Positions 8,167 through 17,774 are shown, numbered from the stretch's first letter. The stretch is DNA of 58,108 bases from Paractinoplanes deccanensis (GCF_016862115.1 NZ_BOMI01000038.1:1-58108), one strand, 5' to 3'. Numbers and translations: made by a program. The notes: generated from the letters alone by a model not told the origin.

Positions 8167-9137
8167 GCTTCCTCTATCCCCTGGTCCTGATCGCCGCGGT
8201 GGTCGTCACGGCGGCGGCGGTCGCCGGCTACGTCGCGCTCCAGCGGCGCCGCAGCGCGGCGCTGGCCGCGGCCGGTTTCGCCGGCCTGGTCTCGCGCGGC
8301 TCGGCGGTGCGCCGTCACCTGCCGTACGCCCTGATCCTGATCGCCCTGCCGGTCCTGCTGGTGGGCCTGGCCCGGCCGCAGGCCGAGCTGAGCGTGCCGC
8401 GGGTCTCCGGGACGGTGCTGCTGGCCTTCGACGTGTCGAACAGCATGCGCGCCACCGACGTCACCCCGACCCGGCTGGCCGCGGCGCAGCAGGCGGCGAA
8501 GGACTTCGTCGAGGACCAGCCCGACACGGTCGACGTGGGCGTGCTCGTCTTCGGCGACCAGGCGCTGCTCACCCAGGCGCCGACGGACGACCACAACGCC
8601 GCGATCGCCGCGATCGGCCGGCTCTCCGCGAGCGGCGGCACGTCGCTGGGCCAGGCGATCCTGGTCGGGCTCGGCACCATCACCGGCAAGCCGGTCGCGC
8701 TGCCCGCCGACGGCGCCGCGCCCACCACGCAGGACCTCGGCTACTGGCCGTCCGCCACCATGGTCGTCTTCTCGGACGGGCAGGAGACCGGCGGGCCGGA
8801 CGTCGAGGCGGCGTCCGAGCTGGCGGCCGCCGCGGGCGTGCGCATCCAGACGGTCGGCGTGGGCACGGCCAAGGGCGCGACCGTCGAGGTGGACGGCTTC
8901 CAGCTCGGCACCCGGCTCGACGAGCAGGTGCTCACCACCATCTCCCAGGTCACCGGCGGCTCGTACCACCCGGCCGGCGACGCGGCGGCCGTGTCCGAGA
9001 CGACCAAGTCGATCGACCTGCGGCTGACCGCCAAGAAGGAGCCGGTCGAGCTGACCGGGCCGTTCGCCGGTGCCGCGCTGCTGCTGCTCATGCTCGGCGC
9101 GCTGCTCGGCACCCGCTGGCACGGAAGGATCGTCTGA
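8163..9137 (+). CDS. BatA-like VWA-domain membrane protein
   Basis: 324 residues. Two N-terminal helices (about 3-25 and 55-72) precede a VWA domain with an intact MIDAS motif DVSNSM (about 92-97), T in A-S-G-G-T-S-L-G and a later F-S-D-G-Q-E. A C-terminal helix ends in a short basic tail. This matches BatA: membrane anchored with a metal-binding VWA domain. The ATG overlaps the DUF58 stop by 4 bases, and its own stop shares one base with the next ATG. Likely a component of a membrane complex controlled by the MoxR ATPase. Confidence 0.88.
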   Translation: MSFLYPLVLIAAVVVTAAAVAGYVALQRRRSAALAAAGFAGLVSRGSAVRRHLPYALILIALPVLLVGLARPQAELSVPRVSGTVLLAFDVSNSMRATDVTPTRLAAAQQAAKDFVEDQPDTVDVGVLVFGDQALLTQAPTDDHNAAIAAIGRLSASGGTSLGQAILVGLGTITGKPVALPADGAAPTTQDLGYWPSATMVVFSDGQETGGPDVEAASELAAAAGVRIQTVGVGTAKGATVEVDGFQLGTRLDEQVLTTISQVTGGSYHPAGDAAAVSETTKSIDLRLTAKKEPVELTGPFAGAALLLLMLGALLGTRWHGRIV

Positions 9138-10216
9138 TGTCGTTCAGCTGGCCGTGGGCGCTGCTCGCGCTGCTGGCCGTGCCGCTGCTGCTCGCGGCCC
9201 GCTGGTGGCTCACCAGGCGCCGCAAGCGGACCGCCGTCACCGTCTCGAGCGTCGCGGTGATCCGGGCCGCCCTGCCCGGGCGCACCTCCTGGAAGCGCCG
9301 CGTCCCGGCCTGGCTCTTCCTCGCCGGGCTGCTGCCGCTGGCGCTGGGCATGGCCCGCCCGCAGGCGACGGTGTCGGTGCCGTCGAACAGCACGTCGATC
9401 CTGCTCGCCATCGACGTGTCCGGCTCGATGTGCTCGACCGACGTGCAGCCCAACCGGTTCTCGGTGGCGACCGACGCGGCCCGCAAGTTCATCGAGGAGC
9501 AGCAGGACGGCACGCGGATCGGGCTGGTGGCCTTCTCCGGCATCGCCGGCCTGCTGGTGGCGCCGACCACCGACAAGGACGCGCTGCTCGACGCGATCGG
9601 CACGCTGCGCACGGCTCGCGGCACGGCGATCGGCCAGGCGATCCTGACGTCGATCGACGCGATCGCCGAGGGCAACCCGAACGTCGCGAAGACCGGCTCG
9701 GAGCTGGCGGCCCCGGCCACACCGGCGCAGCCCGGCGACTACGAGCCGGACACCATCGTGGTGCTGACCGACGGCTCCAACACGACCGGCGTCGACCCGG
9801 TGACCGCCGCCGAGCAGGCGGCGGCCCGCAAGGTGCGCGTCTACACGATCGGTTTCGGCACGACCGAACCGGCGCCCATGGTCTGCACGGCCGACCAGAT
9901 CGGCGGCGATTCCCCGTTCGGCGGCGGCCGCTTCGGCGGCGGTGGCGGGCGCGGCATGGGCCGCAATCAGGAGATCGACGAGGAGGCCCTGACAAAGGTC
10001 GCCGACGTGACCGGCGCCAAATACTTCCGGGCCGAGGACGCCGATCAGCTGGTGGACGTGCTGACCGATCTGCCGCGCGAATTCAACCTGCGCAAGCAGG
10101 AGGTCGAGGTGTCGGCGTGGTTCGTTCTGGCGGGCGTATTGCTGGTCTTTGCCGGGGTGGGCCTCTCGCTCTGGTGGAACCGGGCGCCGCTGCCCAAGTC
10201 TCACCCACCGTCATGA
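9137..10216 (+). CDS. BatB-like VWA-domain membrane protein
   Basis: 359 residues with the same plan as the preceding gene: two N-terminal helices, a VWA domain with MIDAS D-V-S-G-S-M, the conserved R-G-T-A-I-G and L-T-D-G-S-N, and a C-terminal helix near residues 330-350. It differs by a glycine-rich insert of about 20 residues (around 258-280, G/F/R repeats) before the last part of the VWA domain. It is the last gene of the five-gene operon, since 170 bases without a gene follow. Its similarity to the upstream protein suggests an old tandem duplication. Confidence 0.88.
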   Translation: MSFSWPWALLALLAVPLLLAARWWLTRRRKRTAVTVSSVAVIRAALPGRTSWKRRVPAWLFLAGLLPLALGMARPQATVSVPSNSTSILLAIDVSGSMCSTDVQPNRFSVATDAARKFIEEQQDGTRIGLVAFSGIAGLLVAPTTDKDALLDAIGTLRTARGTAIGQAILTSIDAIAEGNPNVAKTGSELAAPATPAQPGDYEPDTIVVLTDGSNTTGVDPVTAAEQAAARKVRVYTIGFGTTEPAPMVCTADQIGGDSPFGGGRFGGGGGRGMGRNQEIDEEALTKVADVTGAKYFRAEDADQLVDVLTDLPREFNLRKQEVEVSAWFVLAGVLLVFAGVGLSLWWNRAPLPKSHPPS

Positions 10217-10386
10217 GCGGCGGTCGCCGTCGCGCGGCCGCCCCTCCCTCAGCATGACCCTACGGCTACTCAGCGTGATGTCGCCGTTTTTCCATAGGAA
10301 CGGCTTAGGCTTCGTACAGCGAACGCCTCAACTTCGGCATTTACCTTTTCGGTGTACCGAGCAACGCTCCCGCCGAAAGGAAACAG

Positions 10387-10650
10387 TTGACGATGATTCG
10401 CTCCGCCGTCGTCCCCGCCGAATCCGCCGCAACCCAGGTATTTGTCGACTCCACCGGGCGGCGCAAGCGCCTGGTCGGCGTTCTCGGCTTTTTCGTCGCC
10501 CTTTTCGCCACCCTTTACATGGCCGTTGTGGGCGCCAGCGTCGTGCAGGCCTCCGATTCAGGCCTTTCCACCAAGGCGACGGTCTCCACCTCGGCGACCG
10601 CGAGCGCCACCGCGTCCGCGACCGCGTCGGCCTCGTCGTCGGCCTCCTGA
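10387..10650 (+). CDS. Small single-pass membrane protein with Ser/Thr/Ala tail
   Basis: 87 residues from a TTG at 10387, or 85 from the ATG at 10393. AAAGGA at 10376-10381 lies 5 bases before the TTG and 11 before the ATG, so the TTG is slightly better placed. An arginine/lysine-rich patch (TGRRKR) precedes one membrane helix (about 29-52). The rest is a low-complexity Ser/Ala/Thr tail, predicted extracellular and possibly glycosylated. The gene is convergent with the membrane glycosyltransferase-like gene. I do not recognise the family. Its place at the edge of a polysaccharide locus hints at an envelope role. Confidence 0.55.
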   Translation: MTMIRSAVVPAESAATQVFVDSTGRRKRLVGVLGFFVALFATLYMAVVGASVVQASDSGLSTKATVSTSATASATASATASASSSAS

Positions 10651-10655
10651 CGCCG

Positions 10656-12464
10656 TCACGACTTCAGGTAGCGAACGTCCCAGAAGAAGCACTCGCCCGC
10701 CTGGCGCGGCGGCCCGAGCACCTCGGTCAGCGTGTCTCGCACGGCGCTGCGGCTCCAGGAATACGGCAGGACCACCACCAGCGAGGTCTCCCAATAGCGC
10801 AGGTCGTCCCGCACGCTCTGGATCTCCGCGGGCGTCAGCTTGGGTCCCTTCCCGCGGTCGTTGACCCGGACGAGCAGATCGCTGGTGTAGCGCCGCGGCG
10901 GTTCCCACGCGCCGGTGATGTCCTCGGGTGGGTTGTGCGGGCCCATGAAGTAGCCGCGCGGCGCCCGGAACTCCAGGCCGGACATGGACACCACCCGCAT
11001 GCCGTCGATGCCCTGATTGAAGTGGTCGGGGAGCGGCACGGTCAGCACGCTGCCGCCGTCGGTCACGTAGGGCCGGTACATGCGCTCGGTGAAGAACGGT
11101 GGCAACGGCGCCGCCGTGATGGTCGGCAGGGGCAACGGGAAGAGCGGGACCAGGGCCGCGGCCATGCCACCGGCGAAGGCGACGCGGCCGCCCCGCACCC
11201 GCAGCGAGCGGGCGCGGTCGACGCCGAACGCGAGGAGCAGGCCGACGAGGACGGTCGCGGGCAGCGCGTACCGCGGGACGGTGACCGTGTCGAACAGCGG
11301 CAGGTGACGGACCCAGCCCAGCGGCGCGGGCACCGTGCCGGGCTCGGCGGTCAGCCGGAAGTGCCTGCCCAGCGACAGGACGAGCATCACCAGCGCGGCG
11401 ACAGCGATCGCCCGGGCGATCAGCGAGCGCCGGAGCAGCACCACCGAGACGATGATCATGACGCAGGCGCCGGCGCCCCAGAACGTGTTCGCCTCGGTGA
11501 TGCTGCCGCTCAGCTGCCGGGCGAGCGACTGGTCGCCGGCGATGGAGAGCCCGGGGTACGCCACGATCGCGCCGAGCGAGGTCGCGTACTGGTCGATCTC
11601 GAACGGCTGCCCCCGGTAGTGACCCGGCCCGGCGAACTGGAACCAGAGCGGGTAGGCCACCGCGGCTCCCGCGACCGCGGCCGCGACCAGCAGCCCGGTC
11701 ACGAAGCGCCGGCCCTCCTCGCGGACGAGGGCCGGCCGGGCCACCACGTAGACCACGGTGATCAGGCCGAGGACCATCGCCGTGAAGAGCAGCAGCTCCT
11801 CGTTCAGGAAGATCTGGATGACCACCAGGACGGCCAGGGTGACGCCGCCGCGGACCGCTCGGCCGGGCTCCCGCAGCCGGATCACCTGCCAGACGATGAA
11901 CGGCAGCACATAGCTGGAGATGAAGTTGAGGTGCCCGCCGGCCTGCGAGATGAAGCCGGGGGCGAACGCGGCCCACAGGCCACCGATCCAGGCCGCCGTC
12001 CGGCTCAGGCCCAGGCGGTTGAGCAGCCAGTACCAGGCCGCGGCGGTGCCCGCGAACCCGGCGACGGCGAGCACCGCGGCGGACACTCCCGGGCCGAACC
12101 AGTGGGTGATCGGCGACAGCGGGATGCCGGCCGCCAGCATCGACGTGTTGGCCATCATGTTGACGCCGTCCGGCGCGTTGAGCCGGTCGGACCAGAGCGG
12201 CGAGGCCCCGTCGAAGACGACCCGCTCGGCGTGCGCCATGAAGAAGACGAACAGGTGGTGGTCGGGCATGTTCGCGGCCAGCAGGCGGTTGCTCGGGTCG
12301 GCGAGCAGCCGGCTCATCACGTAGATCGACAGCGACAGGTAGCCGGCGAGCGCCAGCACGTGGCCGCCCACCCGGCGGAGGGTGGATCCGCGCGGCGTCT
12401 GCGCCGTCTGGGCCGGCGGCCGCTCTTCCACTGTGGACCGGGGTGGGTCCGCGATCGTGCTCAT
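10656..12464 (-). CDS. Polytopic membrane protein, GT-C-type glycosyltransferase-like
   Basis: 602 residues from the ATG at 12464; an upstream GTG at 12527 is possible but has no better ribosome-binding site. About 11-12 membrane helices fill the first two-thirds. A first extracellular loop with acidic residues and a D-G-V-N-M-M-A-N-T-S segment, plus a C-terminal soluble domain of about 150 residues, resemble GT-C enzymes that use polyprenyl-phosphate sugars. No exact family is recognised. Its position beside a GH18 lipoprotein and a deacetylase/GT2 fusion supports a role in surface polysaccharide or glycoprotein assembly. Confidence 0.6.
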   Translation of the reverse strand: MSTIADPPRSTVEERPPAQTAQTPRGSTLRRVGGHVLALAGYLSLSIYVMSRLLADPSNRLLAANMPDHHLFVFFMAHAERVVFDGASPLWSDRLNAPDGVNMMANTSMLAAGIPLSPITHWFGPGVSAAVLAVAGFAGTAAAWYWLLNRLGLSRTAAWIGGLWAAFAPGFISQAGGHLNFISSYVLPFIVWQVIRLREPGRAVRGGVTLAVLVVIQIFLNEELLLFTAMVLGLITVVYVVARPALVREEGRRFVTGLLVAAAVAGAAVAYPLWFQFAGPGHYRGQPFEIDQYATSLGAIVAYPGLSIAGDQSLARQLSGSITEANTFWGAGACVMIIVSVVLLRRSLIARAIAVAALVMLVLSLGRHFRLTAEPGTVPAPLGWVRHLPLFDTVTVPRYALPATVLVGLLLAFGVDRARSLRVRGGRVAFAGGMAAALVPLFPLPLPTITAAPLPPFFTERMYRPYVTDGGSVLTVPLPDHFNQGIDGMRVVSMSGLEFRAPRGYFMGPHNPPEDITGAWEPPRRYTSDLLVRVNDRGKGPKLTPAEIQSVRDDLRYWETSLVVVLPYSWSRSAVRDTLTEVLGPPRQAGECFFWDVRYLKS

Positions 12465-12624
12465 GGGACGACGAAGCCTTTCGATCACGCGGAACGGCAG
12501 GTCTGCACCTGCTGACGACGGCCGCACGCCCCAGGCCGGCGGCCGCTCAGGCTAGCCGATCTGTGTGCCGGCTGTGTGCCCCGAAGTCACCGTGTGAGCA
12601 ACGCAACTCTGCGTGCTGCCGACA

Positions 12625-13614
12625 TCACGTGGTGAATGTGGCGAACAAGGTCGTAAAGGCGTAGTCCGTCTGCGCGATGCCGCTGCACGTGGCGCTCACC
12701 GTGCCGTCCGGGCAGCCGTCGTTGTCCCGGTTGACCGACCAGAAGCGCACGAAGGCCAGGCCCTTCTCCTCGGCCCAGTCGAGCAGGGTCGTGGCGTCGG
12801 CGACCGTGGTGGTGGCGTAGGAGTCGTTGGTGCCGATCATCGGGGTGACGCCGAGCATGCCGTAGATCTCGGTGTCGCTCTTGCCGGTCCAGACCGAGGC
12901 GACGTCGTCCTTGACCGCCTCGGCGGCCGTGGTCATCGCCGTGCCCCAGCCGGCGGTGCCGCCGTCGAAGTTCATCGTCATCGCGTTGACGGTGACCTCC
13001 AGATCGGCCTGTTCGGCGGCCTGGAGCAGCGCGATGCTCGCGTCGGTGAGGCCGAGCACGGTGCCGCCGACCGGCACGGTCAGGGTGATCGAGGTGCCCC
13101 GGGCGGCCTGGAGCGTGCTCAGCGCCTTCACGACCGTGGCGGCGGTGACCGTCTGCTCGATGTCCACGTCGAGGAAGTTGCTGCCGGCCTGGTCGAGGGC
13201 GGCCTCGTACTGGGCCGCCAGGTCGTCGGCCGAGGTGCAGGCGGTCTCCAGATAGGTGCCGCTGGCACCGCCGGTGGAGACGACGGGGGTGCCGCCCGCC
13301 GCGGTGATCTCGGCGATCGAGGCGGCGACCGTGCTGTCGTCGAGGGCCGTCTTGCCGCCCCAGGTGGCCGTGCACGAGCCGGAGCTGTCGGCCAGCACGA
13401 AGGCGAGCGTGAAGTCCTTCTGGCCGGTCGCGGAGGCGATCGCGCTGATGTCGGCAGTGCCGCTGACGATGTCGACGTACGGCGCCACGGCGGGCGGGGA
13501 GCCGGCGTACGACGGGGAGGCCGTGACCGAGGTGCCCGGATCATCCGACGACGAGGAGCACGCGGCAACGCATACCAGAGTGACGGCAGAGGCGAATGCC
13601 ATTCGGGCGGACAC
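12625..13614 (-). CDS. Lipoprotein with GH18 chitinase-like domain
   Basis: 329 residues from the GTG at 13614; an ATG at 13602 would drop the n-region arginines. A lipoprotein signal ends in V-A-A-C-S, giving an acylated cysteine near residue 19. The GH18 barrel shows the catalytic D-x-x-D-x-D-x-E pattern as N-F-L-D-V-D-I-E, and a later M-T-M-N-F-D-G-G strand. GH18 enzymes cleave beta-1,4-GlcNAc polymers. Here it is tethered outside the membrane and divergently transcribed (79-base gap) from a deacetylase/glycosyltransferase. It may trim or release the polymer that enzyme makes. Confidence 0.8.
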   Translation of the reverse strand: MSARMAFASAVTLVCVAACSSSSDDPGTSVTASPSYAGSPPAVAPYVDIVSGTADISAIASATGQKDFTLAFVLADSSGSCTATWGGKTALDDSTVAASIAEITAAGGTPVVSTGGASGTYLETACTSADDLAAQYEAALDQAGSNFLDVDIEQTVTAATVVKALSTLQAARGTSITLTVPVGGTVLGLTDASIALLQAAEQADLEVTVNAMTMNFDGGTAGWGTAMTTAAEAVKDDVASVWTGKSDTEIYGMLGVTPMIGTNDSYATTTVADATTLLDWAEEKGLAFVRFWSVNRDNDGCPDGTVSATCSGIAQTDYAFTTLFATFTT

Positions 13615-13693
13615 TCTCGCACTATCCCATTGCGCGGCGCACCCATATCGGCAATTCGTGAAATCGGAGCACAAGGCATAAGTACGCTGAATC

Positions 13694-15877
13694 GTGTCCG
13701 TCGAAACGTCGAAAGAAACACCGCCGGCCCGCGCTCGGCGGCGTATTCGCGTCCCCCAGCCGCGCTGGATCCTGCTCGTCGTCGTGCTCGGCCTGTTCGC
13801 CAGCATCCTGCTCGTGAACGGGCTCGTGACGGGCGAGTTCACCCAGGACGGCGCCGCGGAGTCGACGTCGGAGACCGGCGAGGTGCCCGACGCGGCGCTG
13901 ACCGGCGGCCCGATCATCCAGACCGACGGCACCACCACGACCACGGTCACCGTGCCGGACAACAAGATCGTGCTGACCTTCGACGACGGCCCGAGCCCGG
14001 AGTACACCCCCGAGATCCTCGAGGTCCTCGACAAGTACGACGTGCCGGGCGTGTTCTTCCAGATCGGCTCGGAGATCAGCCGGTACCCGTCGATCGCGAA
14101 GCAGGTGAAGGACGCCGGTCACGAGATCGGCATCCACACCTTCACCCACCCCGAGATGTCGACGAAGTCGCAGTGGCGGCGGGACGTCGAGATGTCGGAG
14201 ACGCAGTTCGCGCTCGCCGGAGCGGCGAACGTCTCCAGCGTGATCTTCCGGCCGCCGTACTCGTCGACGGTGGCGGCGCTGGACAACCCGACCTGGTCGG
14301 TGATGGCCGAGATGGGCGAGAAGGGCTATCTGACGGTCGTCAACGACCTGGACAGCCGGGACTGGGAGCCGGACACCACGACCCAGGACATCATCGACGC
14401 CGTGCTGCCCGACGACGACGCGGGTGCCATCCTGCTGTTCCACGACGGCGGCGGCGACCGGTCCAAGACGGCCACCGCGCTCGAGTCGGTGATCCCGTAC
14501 CTCAAGAACGAGGGATATTCGTTCACCACGATCACGGCGCTGACCGGGATGTCGACGGTCAACCCCAAGGCCACCACCGACGAGCGGGTCTACGGGCTCG
14601 GCATCGTCGGCGCGGTGCAGGTGGCCCAGAAGATCACGGACTGGTTCGCGACGCTGCTGCTGGTGCTCGGCGTGCTGATGATCCTGCGGTTGCTGCTGAT
14701 GCTGGGACTGGCGCGGCGGCACGCGCGGCGGTTCCGCAAGAAGGACAGCGCGGGGTGGGGCCCGCCCTACACGGAGCCCGTGACGGTGCTCGTCCCGGCG
14801 TACAACGAGAAGGAGATGATCGCCGACACGCTGGGCTCCCTGGTCCGGTCGACCCACCCGATCAAGATCATCGTGATCGACGACGGCTCCACCGACGGCA
14901 CCGCGGACATCGCCGAGTCGCTCGGCCACCGCAACGTCACGGTGATCAGGCAGCCGAACGGCGGCAAGTCGGCGGCGCTCAACAACGGCATCGCGCACGC
15001 CGGCACGGACGTCGTCGTGATGATGGACGGCGACACGGTCTTCGAGCCCGAGACCGTGGCGCTGCTGGTGCAGCCGTTCGCCGACACCGGCATCGGCGCG
15101 GTCGCGGGCAACGCCAAGGTCGCCAACCGCACGGGCATGATCCCGATCTGGCAGCACATCGAGTACGTGGTGGGCTTCAGCATCGACCGCCGCGCGTACG
15201 ACATCATGCACTGCATGGCCACCGTGCCCGGCGCGATCGGCGCGTTCCGGCGCGAGGCCCTGGAGCAGGTGAACGGCCTGAGCGAGGACACGCTGGCCGA
15301 GGACACCGACCTGACCATCGCGATCATCCGGGCCGGCTGGCGGGTCGTCTACGAGGACCGCTCGCGCGCCTGGACCGAGGCGCCCTCGACCATGGCGCAG
15401 CTGTGGAAGCAGCGCTACCGCTGGAGCTACGGCACGATGCAGGCGATGTGGAAGCACCGCCGTGCCCTCTTCGAGCGCGGCCCGGGCGGCAAGTTCGGCC
15501 GGCGCGGACTGCTCAACCTGGCCCTCTTCCAAACCCTGATGCCGCTGCTCTCGCCGCTGATCGACGTGTTCCTGGTGTACGGCCTGATCTTCCTGGACCC
15601 GCTGCTGACCCTCGCCGCCTGGCTGGGCGTGCTGCTCCTCCAACTGCTCAGCACCATGTACGCCTTCCGGCTCGACAAGGAGTCGATGCGCCCGCTGTGG
15701 CGGATGCCGCTCCAGCAGTTCGTCTACCGCCAGCTCATGTATCTCGTGCTGATCCAGTCGATGCTCTCGGCGATCCGCGGCATCCGCCTCGGCTGGCAGA
15801 AGCTGCGGCGCACAGGCGGCCTCAACGCGCTGATCGGCCAGCAGCTCCCGACCGGGGACGGTCCCCGGCCTTCATAG
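13694..15877 (+). CDS. Bifunctional polysaccharide deacetylase / family 2 glycosyltransferase
   Basis: 727 residues in four parts. An N-terminal helix (about 25-45) is followed by an extracellular NodB domain with V-L-T-F-D-D-G-P-S-P, H-T-F-T-H-P-E and R-P-P-Y. A helix near 315-340 leads to a cytoplasmic GT2 domain with V-L-V-P-A-Y-N-E, D-D-G-S-T-D-G-T, the metal-binding M-D-G-D-T and the processivity motif Q-R-Y-R-W. C-terminal helices follow. This is the plan of processive GlcNAc-polymer synthases joined to a deacetylase; Streptomyces MatB is similar. It should polymerise UDP-GlcNAc across the membrane and partly deacetylate the product. The GTG start has no Shine-Dalgarno sequence. Confidence 0.9.
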   Translation: MSVETSKETPPARARRRIRVPQPRWILLVVVLGLFASILLVNGLVTGEFTQDGAAESTSETGEVPDAALTGGPIIQTDGTTTTTVTVPDNKIVLTFDDGPSPEYTPEILEVLDKYDVPGVFFQIGSEISRYPSIAKQVKDAGHEIGIHTFTHPEMSTKSQWRRDVEMSETQFALAGAANVSSVIFRPPYSSTVAALDNPTWSVMAEMGEKGYLTVVNDLDSRDWEPDTTTQDIIDAVLPDDDAGAILLFHDGGGDRSKTATALESVIPYLKNEGYSFTTITALTGMSTVNPKATTDERVYGLGIVGAVQVAQKITDWFATLLLVLGVLMILRLLLMLGLARRHARRFRKKDSAGWGPPYTEPVTVLVPAYNEKEMIADTLGSLVRSTHPIKIIVIDDGSTDGTADIAESLGHRNVTVIRQPNGGKSAALNNGIAHAGTDVVVMMDGDTVFEPETVALLVQPFADTGIGAVAGNAKVANRTGMIPIWQHIEYVVGFSIDRRAYDIMHCMATVPGAIGAFRREALEQVNGLSEDTLAEDTDLTIAIIRAGWRVVYEDRSRAWTEAPSTMAQLWKQRYRWSYGTMQAMWKHRRALFERGPGGKFGRRGLLNLALFQTLMPLLSPLIDVFLVYGLIFLDPLLTLAAWLGVLLLQLLSTMYAFRLDKESMRPLWRMPLQQFVYRQLMYLVLIQSMLSAIRGIRLGWQKLRRTGGLNALIGQQLPTGDGPRPS

Positions 15878-15934
15878 CGAACGCATGGACTGCGCACAGA
15901 CGCAGCGCCGGATCACGCTTCTACCGTCGCCTGC

Positions 15935-17773
15935 ATGTGCGGAATCGTGGGATACGCCGGCGAGCGGCCGGCCTTGGAAATCGTGATGGACGGCCTGCGG
16001 CGCCTGGAGTACCGCGGCTACGACTCGGCCGGCGTGGCGGTCGTCGACGGCGGGCGGCTGCACACCGAGAAGCGGGCGGGCAAGCTCGTCCACCTCGAGA
16101 AGGCGCTCGCCGAGGGCTTCCCGGACGGGCCCATCGGCATCGGGCACACCCGCTGGGCCACCCACGGCGGCCCGACCGACCGCAACGCGCACCCGCACGT
16201 GGCCGGGCGCGTCGCCGTGATCCACAACGGCATCATCGAGAACTTCGCCCGGCTGCGCGCCGCGCTGGAGGCCGACGGGGTCCGGCTGGTCAGCGACACC
16301 GACACCGAGGTGGCGGCGCACCTGCTGGCGGCGGAGCTGGCGGCCGTACGGCACGAGCGCGTCACCGGACCGCAGGCGCTGGCCGAGGCGATGCGCCGGG
16401 TCTCGCGCCGGTTGGAGGGCGCGTTCACGCTGCTCGCCGTCGACGCGGACACCCCCGGCGCGGTGGCCGGCGCCCGCCGCAACTCGCCGCTGGTCGTCGG
16501 CCGCGGCAACGGCGAGAACTTCCTCGCCAGCGACGTGTCGGCGTTCATCGAGCACACCCGCGACGCGATCGAGCTGGGCCAGGACCAGGTCGTGCTGATC
16601 ACCCCGGAGGGCATCGAGATCACCGGCTTCGACGGCGTTCCCGCGACCGGCACCGACTACCGCATCGACTGGGACCTGTCCGCCGCCGAGAAGGGCGGCC
16701 ACGACTACTTCATGCTCAAGGAGATCGCCGAGCAGCCGCGGGCCGTCGCCGACACCCTGCGCGGGCGGCTCACCGCGGACGGGCTGGTCGACCTCGACCT
16801 CGGCGGCCTGGACCTGCGCGACGTCGACAAGGTGTACGTGGTCGCGTGCGGCACCGCGTACCACTCCGGCATGGTCGCGAAGTACGCGATCGAGCAGTGG
16901 GCCCGCGTCCCCTGCGAGATCGAGACGGCGAGCGAGTTCCGCTACCGCGACCCGATCCTGGGACCCGGGACGCTGGTGATCGCGATCAGCCAGTCCGGCG
17001 AGACCATGGACACGCTGATGGCGCTGCGGCACGCCAAGGAGCAGGGCGCCCGGGTGCTGGCCATCTGCAACTCCCACGGCTCCACCATCCCGCGCGAGTC
17101 CGACGCGGTGCTCTACACCCACGGCGGCCCGGAGATCGCCGTCGCGTCGACCAAGGCGTTCCTCACCCAGCTCGTCGCCGGATACCTCGCCGGCCTGCGG
17201 CTCGCCCAGGAGCGCGCAACGATGGACCCCGCCGAGGTCACCCGCCACCTCCAGGCCGCGCCCGCCCAGCTGACCGCCCTGCTCGACACCATGGACCCGG
17301 TTCGCAAGCTGGCCCGCGACCTGTCCGCGGCGCCGCAGGTGCTCTTCATCGGCCGGCACGTCGGCTTCCCGGTGGCCCTGGAGGGCGCCCTGAAGCTGAA
17401 GGAGCTCGCCTACATGCACGCCGAGGGCTTCGCCGCCGGCGAGCTGAAGCACGGCCCGATCGCCCTGATCGACGACGCGACCCCGGTGATCTGCGTGGTC
17501 CCCTCCCCCGGCGGCGTCCTGCACGACAAGGTCGTCTCCAACATCCAGGAGGTCCGCGCCCGCGGCGCCCGCACCATCGTGATCGCCGAGGAGGGCGACG
17601 AGGCGGTACGCCCGTACGCGGACGCCCTGATCCCCGTGCCGCCGACGCCCGCGCTGCTGGCCCCGCTGATGACCACGGTGCCGCTGCAGATCCTCGCCTG
17701 CGAGATCGCCGCCGCCCGCGGCCACGACGTCGACCAGCCCCGCAACCTGGCCAAGTCCGTCACGGTCGAATGA
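15935..17773 (+). CDS. glmS: Glutamine-fructose-6-phosphate aminotransferase (isomerising)
   Basis: 612 residues, the full normal length. The class II glutaminase domain begins M-C-G-I-V-G-Y, with Cys2 as the nucleophile after Met removal. Two SIS sugar-isomerase domains follow, with S-Q-S-G-E-T-M-D-T (about 350) and the C-terminal D-Q-P-R-N-L-A-K-S-V-T-V-E. It makes glucosamine-6-phosphate, the first committed step to UDP-GlcNAc. It sits 57 bases after the deacetylase/GT2 gene, so substrate supply and polymer synthesis are neighbours. TACCGT ends 7 bases before the ATG and no Shine-Dalgarno is seen, so it is probably leaderless and has its own promoter. Confidence 0.97.
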   Translation: MCGIVGYAGERPALEIVMDGLRRLEYRGYDSAGVAVVDGGRLHTEKRAGKLVHLEKALAEGFPDGPIGIGHTRWATHGGPTDRNAHPHVAGRVAVIHNGIIENFARLRAALEADGVRLVSDTDTEVAAHLLAAELAAVRHERVTGPQALAEAMRRVSRRLEGAFTLLAVDADTPGAVAGARRNSPLVVGRGNGENFLASDVSAFIEHTRDAIELGQDQVVLITPEGIEITGFDGVPATGTDYRIDWDLSAAEKGGHDYFMLKEIAEQPRAVADTLRGRLTADGLVDLDLGGLDLRDVDKVYVVACGTAYHSGMVAKYAIEQWARVPCEIETASEFRYRDPILGPGTLVIAISQSGETMDTLMALRHAKEQGARVLAICNSHGSTIPRESDAVLYTHGGPEIAVASTKAFLTQLVAGYLAGLRLAQERATMDPAEVTRHLQAAPAQLTALLDTMDPVRKLARDLSAAPQVLFIGRHVGFPVALEGALKLKELAYMHAEGFAAGELKHGPIALIDDATPVICVVPSPGGVLHDKVVSNIQEVRARGARTIVIAEEGDEAVRPYADALIPVPPTPALLAPLMTTVPLQILACEIAAARGHDVDQPRNLAKSVTVE

Positions 17774-17774
17774 C

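Noticed and set aside
10217..10386. Possible small gene or RNA in the gap after the VWA operon
   Set aside because: No stable hairpin, promoter pair or ORF with a ribosome-binding site; probably only the leader of the small membrane protein gene.
12601..12614. ACGCA-ACTC-TGCGT as a terminator between 12.46 and 12.62 kb
   Set aside because: The stem is only 5 bp with no T-run; arms do not extend.
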